Positions 1-9,801 of a stretch of DNA of 9,801 nt are shown here, piece by piece. A program made the translations under genes and the position numbers. The notes beneath the pieces are model-generated. The model saw only the letters and a list, made by a program, of their open reading frames with translations, had not been told where the DNA came from and ran no database searches. Numbering within the stretch: position 1 is the stretch's first letter; every line of letters begins with the position of its first letter. Origin of the DNA: an uncultured Collinsella sp. (GTDB lineage: Bacteria > Actinomycetota > Coriobacteriia > Coriobacteriales > Coriobacteriaceae); the NCBI GenBank assembly GCA_902475445.1, contig CABRZN010000076.1:1-9801 (forward strand). Reading direction: 5' to 3'.

Positions 1-932
<932 letters not shown>

Positions 933-938
933 TTGACT

Positions 939-5387
<4,449 letters not shown>

Positions 5388-5393
5388 TTAGTT

Positions 5394-5415
5394 CCGCCGT
5401 TCTAACGAACGGCGG
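5394..5415 (+). other. Perfect 9-bp hairpin just after the rpoC stop
   Basis: CCGCCGTTC at 5394-5402 and GAACGGCGG at 5407-5415 are exact reverse complements with a TAAC loop. No T-run follows, so it is not a terminator by itself. A second small hairpin (GCGAC, loop CTCC, GTCGC; 5415-5428) abuts it. Possible roles are protecting the 3' end of the rpoC mRNA or slowing polymerase before the terminator. Confidence 0.6.
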
Positions 5416-5431
5416 CGACCTCCGTCGCTGC

Positions 5432-5531
5432 GCGGCCCCCAGAGCTACAATCTGTCATTCAAAAGGCAGGGCATGACCAAAAGGTCAATGCCCTGCCTTT
5501 TTCATGCCACCTTGTACGCTCTGGGGGCCGC
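5432..5531. repeat. Long imperfect inverted repeat enclosing the rpoBC terminator
   Basis: GCGGCCCCCAGAGCTACAA (5432-5450) pairs with TTGTACGCTCTGGGGGCCGC (5512-5531), giving 19 base pairs with one bulged C at 5517. The 61 nt between the arms contain the intrinsic terminator. The result is a nested stem of about 100 nt. It may simply be an elaborate transcription terminator. It also resembles the shape of a miniature inverted-repeat element, but no target duplication was recognised. Copy number elsewhere is unknown. Confidence 0.7.
5461..5502 (+). terminator. Intrinsic terminator of the rpoB-rpoC transcript
   Basis: AAAAGGCAGGGCAT (5461-5474) pairs exactly with ATGCCCTGCCTTTT (5488-5501). 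GACC and GGTC pair inside it around an AAAA loop, with A5487 bulged. The right arm ends in TTTTT (5498-5502). It lies 73 nt after the rpoC stop and separates rpoBC from the sigma cassette. The left arm begins with AAAA, so weak termination from the other strand is possible. Confidence 0.9.
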
Positions 5532-5622
5532 TCGCTTGCGTATGCTCAACTTGTTGCGTTCCGTTGATCCCTTGCCAAAAAGGGACAGGTTTTATTGTGG
5601 TCGGTTTTTTCATGCTTGAATT

Positions 5623-5652
5623 TGAAACATTTCGTCCGACAAGAGCGTATCT
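5623..5652 (+). promoter_or_regulatory. ECF-type promoter of the sigma/anti-sigma pair (candidate)
   Basis: TGAAAC at 5623-5628, a 17-nt spacer, then CGTATCT at 5646-5652. This matches the known pattern of ECF sigma promoters, such as the Bacillus SigW/SigX type with a TGAAAC -35 and CGTA/CGTC -10 at about 16-17 nt. It lies 48 nt upstream of the sigma gene start, which implies a short leader and suggests that the sigma factor activates its own gene. An imperfect dyad, TGAGG-G-CCTCA (5657-5667), lies near the expected start of transcription. The rest of 5532-5622 shows only a weak hairpin (TCCCTT/AAGGGA, 5568-5585) and T-runs. Confidence 0.65.
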
Positions 5653-5682
5653 AAGGTGAGGGCCTCATCGAGAACCATTAAC

Positions 5683-5698
5683 GTCACCGGGAGGTGAT
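5683..5698 (+). promoter_or_regulatory. Hairpin overlapping the ribosome binding site of the sigma gene
   Basis: GTCACC (5683-5688) can pair with GGTGAT (5693-5698) around a GGGA loop, including one G-U pair. The Shine-Dalgarno GGGAGG (5689-5694) lies across the loop and right arm, 5 nt before the ATG at 5700. Pairing would hide part of the ribosome binding site. The stem is short, so the regulatory effect is uncertain. Confidence 0.4.
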
Positions 5699-5699
5699 T

Positions 5700-6218
5700 A
5701 TGGAAGAACAAGCATTTAGACAGGCGGTCGAAGACCACCGGGATGTCGTGTTTCGGATCGCATTGACGTACCTGCGCGATCGCGCCGATGCCGACGATGT
5801 TGCACAAGACGTCTTTCTTAAGCTGCTCAAAAGCGATGTGCAATTTGAGAGCTGGGAACATCTTCGTCGATGGCTTATCCGGGTCACGATCAATGAATGC
5901 AAATCGCTCTTTCGAAAGCCATGGAGGCGTGTGGAGGATATTGAGAACCTGGCCGAGTCGCTTTCGACAGCGCAGGATGAGACCAAGGCCGTCCTGTCAG
6001 ATGTCATGCGGCTTCCGGAACGATTCCGTATCCCCATCGTGCTCTATTACTATCTGGGCTTCTCGACTTCAGAGATTGCCGAGTTGCTGCACGTACCAGC
6101 CGCGACAGTTCGAACGCGTTTAGCTCGCGGCAGATCGAAACTCAAGTTCATCCTAGAGGAGGGCGACCGTGAAATCCAACCAAATCAAGCAGGCCTTCGA
6201 GTCCGTCCAAGCCGATAG
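5700..6218 (+). CDS. ECF-like RNA polymerase sigma factor (sigma-70 family)
   Basis: A 172-aa protein, the usual size for an ECF sigma factor, which would direct RNA polymerase to a small regulon. The start is the ATG at 5700, 5 nt after GGGAGG; an in-frame GTG at 5694 overlaps the ribosome binding site and is unlikely. Sigma region 2 spans residues ~4-72: FRIALTYLRDRADADDVAQDVFLKLL for core binding and the -10 motif, then RRWLIRVTINECKSLFRK. A linker of ~30 residues is followed by sigma region 4 (~103-151), LPERFRIPIVLYYYLGFSTSEIAELLHVPAATVRTRLARGR, with the -35-reading helix-turn-helix at about 122-143. Regions 1 and 3 are absent. The last ~16 codons overlap the next gene, which codes for the probable anti-sigma factor. 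Codon use is more mixed than in rpoC or rpsL, suggesting low expression or acquisition. The inducing signal and targets cannot be told from sequence. Confidence 0.93.
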   Translation: MEEQAFRQAVEDHRDVVFRIALTYLRDRADADDVAQDVFLKLLKSDVQFESWEHLRRWLIRVTINECKSLFRKPWRRVEDIENLAESLSTAQDETKAVLSDVMRLPERFRIPIVLYYYLGFSTSEIAELLHVPAATVRTRLARGRSKLKFILEEGDREIQPNQAGLRVRPSR

Positions 6219-7245
6219 CGATCTTGCTGACCGTGTTCTTTATGCCGCTGCTGGTGAGCCGCTTCGCCGAAAGGGTCACGCGAAGCCTCTGTATGTTGCC
6301 GTGATCGGATGCCTTGCCGGAGTGCTGGCGACCGGAGGGGTCGCCTACGCCGTCGTCAATTCCAGTTATTTTGCCTCTGCCTGGGGAAACCATGGCAACG
6401 GAGAGTCCATCACCTGGACTCAAGGTGGCTCGTCGGGGACTAAATATACCTACACCAGAGAGTTTGGTGATGGTATCGCGCCCCAAAGCTTGGAGGGTTC
6501 AGTACAGAAGGTCAATCTGTCCGTCGAGGGCAACGGCTATACACTCGACATTCATGATATGGCTATCGATAAAAACGGTTGCGGTGCCGTGACGTTTACG
6601 TTGTCCAATCCAAATGGTGTTAACTACTACAAGCCGGCAGCAGAGACTGGCGAACTTGTTCTCTATGGTGAAGAAGAACAAGGCATCGGCACGCCCGACA
6701 TGAAGTTCGGCGAGGAATGGGCTGACACACGCAGCACAATTGATAAGGACACATCAAGTGACACGGTCATTAATGGTACGATGTACTTTGCCGCTATGGA
6801 TCGCGAGCGAGATTTTCAACATGCGGTCACCTGGAATATCCACTGGACCGAGGGTGAAGGTGAGAGTGCGAGGCAGTTTGAGGCGTCGACACCCGAGTTC
6901 AATATTGGAGCGTATGTCGATACAAAGGAACTCCGCTCCGGTGACTCGCCTCTCGAGATCAGCCCGTTTTCCATCCAGACGCACATCGATGATCTGGGCA
7001 TTGACGCAGTCACGAAAAAGTTGACCGTTACCTACAAGGATGGATCGGAGCAGATTATCGAAGACGATGCTGCAGGCGCGTACAATTCCTATTTTTCGCT
7101 GACGCGCAATAGCGGGGAGAACATCTCGGTTCCGACAAAGCTGATCAATGTCAATCAAGTGGTCTCGGTAACCCTTGAGGGCACGAGGTACACATCAACA
7201 GGAGAGACTGAAACAGAAGTACCCTTTACCATCGTCTATTCGTAA
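6169..7245 (+). CDS. Single-pass membrane protein, probable anti-sigma factor (DUF4179-like)
   Basis: A 358-aa protein starting at GTG 6169, with GGAGG at 6158-6162 placed 6 nt upstream inside the sigma gene. The 50-nt overlap in a different frame predicts translational coupling. Residues 1-40 are a short cytoplasmic segment rich in charged residues. Residues ~41-63 (LYVAVIGCLAGVLATGGVAYAVV) form one membrane helix, preceded by the basic LRRKGHAK, giving an N-in topology. Residues ~64-358 would be outside the cell, polar and probably beta-rich. The stretch VQKVNLSVEGNGYTLDIHDMAIDKNG (~112-137) resembles DUF4179 proteins, which are commonly encoded beside ECF sigma genes. No zinc-type anti-sigma motif (HxxxCxxC) is present. 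Gene order, overlap and topology support a role in holding the sigma factor until an extracytoplasmic signal arrives, but this is inference. The family name is given from remembered resemblance only. Confidence 0.75.
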   Translation: MKSNQIKQAFESVQADSDLADRVLYAAAGEPLRRKGHAKPLYVAVIGCLAGVLATGGVAYAVVNSSYFASAWGNHGNGESITWTQGGSSGTKYTYTREFGDGIAPQSLEGSVQKVNLSVEGNGYTLDIHDMAIDKNGCGAVTFTLSNPNGVNYYKPAAETGELVLYGEEEQGIGTPDMKFGEEWADTRSTIDKDTSSDTVINGTMYFAAMDRERDFQHAVTWNIHWTEGEGESARQFEASTPEFNIGAYVDTKELRSGDSPLEISPFSIQTHIDDLGIDAVTKKLTVTYKDGSEQIIEDDAAGAYNSYFSLTRNSGENISVPTKLINVNQVVSVTLEGTRYTSTGETETEVPFTIVYS

Positions 7246-7252
7246 GGTCTGA

Positions 7253-7285
7253 GGCCGCTTCCTGCTAGAGGAAGCGGCCATTTTT
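7253..7285 (+). terminator. Intrinsic terminator after the sigma/anti-sigma pair
   Basis: GGCCGCTTCCT (7253-7263) and AGGAAGCGGCC (7269-7279) form an exact 11-bp GC-rich stem with loop GCTAG, followed by A and TTTTT (7281-7285). It begins 7 nt after the anti-sigma stop codon and insulates the ribosomal operon from the cassette. Confidence 0.93.
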
Positions 7286-7393
7286 GCGTTACATGGACGG
7301 CTGGAATGGGCACTTGCGCACAGGCGGGGATTCCTTTTATGGAGGCTTTGCGGAAATATAGCTATTTTGGGATACGCCCGGCGGCGTGGTCTG

Positions 7394-7422
7394 TTGACGG
7401 CACAGCTAACGCCACGTATCCT
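7394..7422 (+). promoter_or_regulatory. Sigma-A-type promoter of the rpsL-rpsG-fusA operon
   Basis: TTGACG (7394-7399), a 17-nt spacer, and TATCCT (7417-7422) fit the housekeeping promoter consensus, with one mismatch in the -35 and two in the -10. Transcription would start near 7428-7430, giving a leader of about 85-90 nt before rpsL. An AT-rich patch lies upstream (about 7351-7367), which could act as an UP-like element. Nothing else convincing was seen between 7286 and 7393. Confidence 0.75.
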
Positions 7423-7441
7423 ATCGAACTGCGTGTTTCGT

Positions 7442-7459
7442 AGGGGGATGCTGACCCCT
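7442..7459 (+). promoter_or_regulatory. Small hairpin in the rpsL leader
   Basis: AGGGG (7442-7446) pairs with CCCCT (7455-7459) around an 8-nt loop, between the promoter and the rpsL ribosome binding site. It could take part in control of the ribosomal operon, but the stem is only 5 bp and no known leader motif was recognised. Confidence 0.3.
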
Positions 7460-7515
7460 CGATTCAAGCCGTTGCACTTTACAGAAAGCTGGAATCATTC
7501 GAGAAGGAGTACGCT

Positions 7516-7893
7516 TTGCCTACTATTAACCAGCTGGTTCGCCAGGGCCGTCGTTCCGTGCCCAAGAAGTCCAAGAACGCTGCTCTGCAGCACAACTCCC
7601 AGAAGCGCGGCGTGTGCACCCGCGTCTTCACCACGAGCCCCAAGAAGCCGAACTCGGCTCTTCGTAAGGTTGCCCGTGTTCGCCTCGTCAACGGCATCGA
7701 AGTTACTGCTTACATCCCGGGTGAGGGCCACAACCTGCAGGAGCACTCCATCGTGCTCGTCCGCGGCGGTCGTGTCCGTGACCTCCCTGGTGTCCGTTAT
7801 CACGTCATCCGTGGCGCCTACGACGCTGCTCCGGTCCAGAACCGTATGCAGGCCCGTTCCAAGTACGGTGCTAAGCGCCCCAAGGCTAAATAA
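7516..7893 (+). CDS. rpsL: 30S ribosomal protein S12
   Basis: A 125-aa protein of normal S12 length, located at the decoding centre of the 30S subunit, where it monitors codon-anticodon pairing. The start is TTG at 7516, with GAGAAGGAG ending 6 nt upstream; the product starts MPTINQLVRQGR as usual for the family. Hallmarks are TTSPKKPNSALRKVARVRL (~39-57), with K43 retained, GHNLQEHSIVLVRGGRV (~71-87) and DLPGVRYH (~89-96), including Asp89, the residue methylthiolated in many bacteria. At position 88 there is Arg (codon CGT at 7777-7779) where most bacteria have Lys, a natural equivalent of the streptomycin-resistance change K88R. First gene of the operon with rpsG and fusA. Codon use favours GCT, GTT, GGT and CGT together with C-ending codons, typical of a highly expressed gene here. 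Confidence 0.98.
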   Translation: MPTINQLVRQGRRSVPKKSKNAALQHNSQKRGVCTRVFTTSPKKPNSALRKVARVRLVNGIEVTAYIPGEGHNLQEHSIVLVRGGRVRDLPGVRYHVIRGAYDAAPVQNRMQARSKYGAKRPKAK

Positions 7894-7917
7894 GCCAGAT
7901 AACGTTTTGATACTTTC

Positions 7918-7945
7918 GCCGTGTGCCGCCTAAGCGCCGCACGGT
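7918..7945 (+). promoter_or_regulatory. Hairpin between rpsL and rpsG, candidate S7 autoregulatory site
   Basis: Bases 7919-7929 pair with 7934-7944 around a CTAA loop: ten pairs including one G-U, with a single C-C mismatch (7926/7937); G7918-U7945 can extend it. It ends 8 nt before the rpsG ribosome binding site AAGGAG (7954-7959). In E. coli, S7 represses its operon by binding the rpsL-rpsG spacer. The position here is equivalent, but no sequence match to the E. coli site was seen. It has no T-run, so it is not a terminator. Confidence 0.5.
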
Positions 7946-7966
7946 AGACACTTAAGGAGATTTCAC

Positions 7967-8440
7967 ATGCCGCGTCGTGCAGCAGCTAATCGTCGTGAGG
8001 TTCAGCCTGACGCCGTTTACAACAACCGCCTGGTGACTCAGCTCATCAACAAGGTCCTTCTTGACGGCAAGAAGGCCACCGCTGAGCGCATCGTTTACAC
8101 CGCTTTCGAGATCGTTGCCGAGAAGTCCGAGGGTGGCGACGCTCTCGCTACCTTCAAGAAGGCTATGGACAACGTCAAGCCCACGCTCGAGGTTAAGCCC
8201 AAGCGTGTCGGTGGCGCTACCTATCAGGTCCCGATGGAGGTCAACTCCCGTCGTTCCACCGCTCTGGGCATTCGCTGGATCGTCAACTTCTCCCGCGCTC
8301 GCAAGGAGAAGACCATGGCCGAGCGTCTCGCCAACGAGATCCTCGACGCTTCCAACGGCCTGGGCGCTTCCGTCAAGAAGCGTGAGGACGTCTTCAAGAT
8401 GGCCGAGGCCAACCGCGCGTTCTCTCACTATCGTTGGTAA
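7967..8440 (+). CDS. rpsG: 30S ribosomal protein S7
   Basis: A 157-aa protein of typical S7 length (about 156). S7 binds the 3' major domain of 16S rRNA, starts assembly of the 30S head and lines the E site. The start ATG at 7967 has AAGGAG 7 nt upstream. Family features seen are the MPRR start, VYNNRLVTQLINKVLLDGKK (~17-36), PTLEVKPKRVGGATYQVPMEV (~70-90), RRSTALGIRWIVNFSRAR (~94-111), EKTMAERLANEILDA and the terminal MAEANRAFSHYRW. The start MPRRAAANRR differs slightly from the common MPRRG form. It sits 73 nt after rpsL and 19 nt before fusA, in one operon. In enterobacteria S7 is the operon's translational repressor; whether that holds here is not shown. Confidence 0.98.
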   Translation: MPRRAAANRREVQPDAVYNNRLVTQLINKVLLDGKKATAERIVYTAFEIVAEKSEGGDALATFKKAMDNVKPTLEVKPKRVGGATYQVPMEVNSRRSTALGIRWIVNFSRARKEKTMAERLANEILDASNGLGASVKKREDVFKMAEANRAFSHYRW

Positions 8441-8459
8441 GTTAAGGTAAGGAACTAAC

Positions 8460-9801
8460 ATGGCTAAGCCTAAGTACAAGCTTTCCGATACCCGTAACAT
8501 CGGCATCATGGCCCACATCGATGCCGGTAAGACCACCACGACCGAGCGTATTCTTTACTACACCGGTAAGACCCACAAGATCGGTGAGGTTCATGAGGGC
8601 GCTGCCACCATGGACTGGATGGTTCAGGAGCAGGAGCGCGGCGTAACCATTACCTCCGCTGCTACCACGTGCTTCTGGAACAAGGACGGTAAGGACTACC
8701 GCATCCAGATCATCGACACACCGGGCCACGTTGACTTCACCGCCGAGGTCGAGCGCTGCCTGCGCGTCCTCGATGGCGCTGTCGCCGTCTTCGACGCCGT
8801 TGCCGGCGTTCAGCCCCAGTCTGAGACCGTTTGGCGTCAGGCTTCCACCTTCAACGTCCCCCGCATCGCCTTCATCAACAAGTATGACCGCGTGGGCGCT
8901 GACTTCTTCAACGCTATCGAGACCATGAAGGATCGTCTCGACGCTAACGCCGTGGCCGCTCAGGTCCCGATGGGCGCCGAGGACAACTTCTGGGGCGTCA
9001 TCGACCTCGTTACCATGACTGCATGGGACTTCAAGGCCGACGAGAAGGGCATGACCTACCCCGAGCCGATGGACGAGATCCCGGCCGAGTTCAAGGAAGA
9101 TGCCGAGCTGTACCACCAGGAGCTGCTTGAGGCCGCCGCCGACTGCGACGACGACCTCATGGAGAAGGTCCTCATGGAGGAGGAAGTCTCCGTCGAGGAG
9201 CTGAAGGCCGCCATCCGCAAGGGCGTCATCGCCTGCAAGATCAACCCCGTGTTCGTGGGCTCCGCCTACAAGAACAAGGGCGTGCAGGAGCTGCTGGACG
9301 CCGTGGTCGACTACATGCCGTCCCCGGTGGACATCCCGCCGATCAAGGGCGTGAACCCCGAGACCGGCGAGGAAGAGGATCGTCCGGCCGATCCGAAGGC
9401 CCCGTTCTCTTCCTTGGCCTTCAAGATCATGACCGACCCCTACGTGGGCAAGCTCACCTACCTGCGCGTGTACTCCGGGCATCTGGACGCCGGCAGCTAC
9501 GTGCTGAACGCCACGAAGGACAAGAAGGAGCGCATCGGCCGTCTTCTGCAGATGCACTCCAACCAGCGCGTCGACATCGACGCCGTGTCCGCTGGCGACA
9601 TCGTCGCCGTCGTGGGCCTGAAGGACACCTCCACCGGCGACACCCTGTGCGCCGAGAACGCGCCGATCATCCTGGAGTCCATGGAGTTCGCCGATCCGGT
9701 TATCGACATCGCCGTGGAGCCCAAGACCAAGGCCGAGCAGGACAAGATGGCCATCGCGCTGCAGAAGCTCGCCGAGGAGGACCCGACCTTCCGCGTGTCC
9801 A
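8460..9801 (+). CDS. fusA: Translation elongation factor G (3' end outside the window)
   Basis: The GTPase that drives translocation of tRNA and mRNA on the ribosome. The ATG at 8460 has AAGGA 6 nt upstream. The frame stays open to the window edge: 447 codons, roughly two thirds of the usual ~700. Visible motifs are G1 AHIDAGKTT (18-26), switch I around EQERGVTITSAATT (57-70), G3 DTPGH (86-90), G4 NKYD (140-143; the family usually has NKMD) and G5 GSAYK (267-271). The G' insert lies between G4 and G5. Domain II follows, from about residue 300 (FKIMTDPYVGKLTYLRVYSG), and domain III begins before the edge. Codon style changes near 9020: GCT, GTT and GGT are common before and almost absent after, while GTG becomes the main Val codon. 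The protein itself reads as an intact EF-G through the change. The gene for EF-Tu often follows fusA but is beyond the window. Confidence 0.98.
   Translation, partial: MAKPKYKLSDTRNIGIMAHIDAGKTTTTERILYYTGKTHKIGEVHEGAATMDWMVQEQERGVTITSAATTCFWNKDGKDYRIQIIDTPGHVDFTAEVERCLRVLDGAVAVFDAVAGVQPQSETVWRQASTFNVPRIAFINKYDRVGADFFNAIETMKDRLDANAVAAQVPMGAEDNFWGVIDLVTMTAWDFKADEKGMTYPEPMDEIPAEFKEDAELYHQELLEAAADCDDDLMEKVLMEEEVSVEELKAAIRKGVIACKINPVFVGSAYKNKGVQELLDAVVDYMPSPVDIPPIKGVNPETGEEEDRPADPKAPFSSLAFKIMTDPYVGKLTYLRVYSGHLDAGSYVLNATKDKKERIGRLLQMHSNQRVDIDAVSAGDIVAVVGLKDTSTGDTLCAENAPIILESMEFADPVIDIAVEPKTKAEQDKMAIALQKLAEEDPTFRVS

Noticed and set aside
933..938. TTG at 933 as the rpoC start
   Set aside because: It is only 3 nt from AAGGAG, whereas GTG 939 is 9 nt away. 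It is kept as an alternative, since it changes the product by just two residues.
5610..6037. Open frames on the - strand opposite the sigma gene start (83 and 117 codons)
   Set aside because: They are antisense to a convincing sigma factor, have no plausible ribosome binding site and no recognisable domain.
7340..7372. A second promoter upstream of rpsL (TTGCGG-N17-GATACG) and a small AAATA/TATTT dyad
   Set aside because: The -10 match is poor and the dyad is only 5 bp. The TTGACG-N17-TATCCT pair is clearly better.
7367..7933. 188-codon + strand frame covering the rpsL promoter and rpsL
   Set aside because: It is out of frame with rpsL, runs through the promoter and leader, and has a Ser/Arg/Thr-rich composition typical of a shifted GC-rich gene.
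7952..8539. 195-codon open frame on the - strand opposite rpsG and the fusA start
   Set aside because: It is a shadow of rpsG; no family resemblance and no convincing promoter or ribosome binding site.
8442..9557. 371-codon open frame on the - strand opposite fusA
   Set aside because: It is exactly antisense to a clear EF-G reading frame. High-GC coding DNA with C-ending codons leaves long open frames opposite. Its product is a low-complexity run of Val, Leu, Gly and His with no recognisable domain.

Overview
The window holds a high-GC bacterial core locus, read entirely on the + strand: the end of rpoB, all of rpoC, a two-gene sigma/anti-sigma cassette, then rpsL, rpsG and the first two thirds of fusA. 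The best guess for the host is a Coriobacteriia actinomycete, possibly Collinsella or a relative. The reasons are the actinobacterial RpoC architecture (no large internal insertions in the trigger loop), the strong C-ending codon bias, the TTG/GTG starts on core genes, and the rpoB-rpoC then rpsL-rpsG-fusA order. This is inference from memory; no search was possible.

Layout. 1-932: C-terminal part of RpoB with an acidic tail. 939-5387: RpoC (1482 aa), translationally coupled to rpoB. 5388-5699: a structured intergenic region with two small hairpins, an intrinsic terminator nested inside a long inverted repeat, an ECF-type promoter and a hairpin over the ribosome binding site. 5700-6218 and 6169-7245: an ECF-like sigma factor overlapping by 50 nt with a single-pass membrane protein that looks like its anti-sigma factor (DUF4179-like), closed by an intrinsic terminator at 7253-7285. 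7286-7515: a sigma-A-type promoter and a leader for the ribosomal operon. 7516-9801: rpsL, rpsG and fusA (cut by the window end).

How they fit together. The flanking genes build RNA polymerase and the translation apparatus. The cassette between them is an independent unit with its own promoter and terminator and visibly less biased codon use. Its promoter looks like one that an ECF sigma would recognise, which suggests autoregulation.

Most interesting points. (1) RpoC carries a C-terminal extension of about 180 residues containing a module that aligns without gaps to the DNA-binding C-terminal domain of the RNA polymerase alpha subunit, including the equivalents of E. coli alpha R265, N268, G296, K298 and E302. 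(2) RpoC lacks nine residues that are nearly universal just before the catalytic NADFDGDQM motif. (3) RpoC has Ile in place of the conserved trigger-loop Phe, and a rewritten PRVxELFEAR segment. (4) RpsL has Arg at the position of K88, a change that gives streptomycin resistance in Mycobacterium tuberculosis. (5) fusA changes codon style abruptly near 9020.
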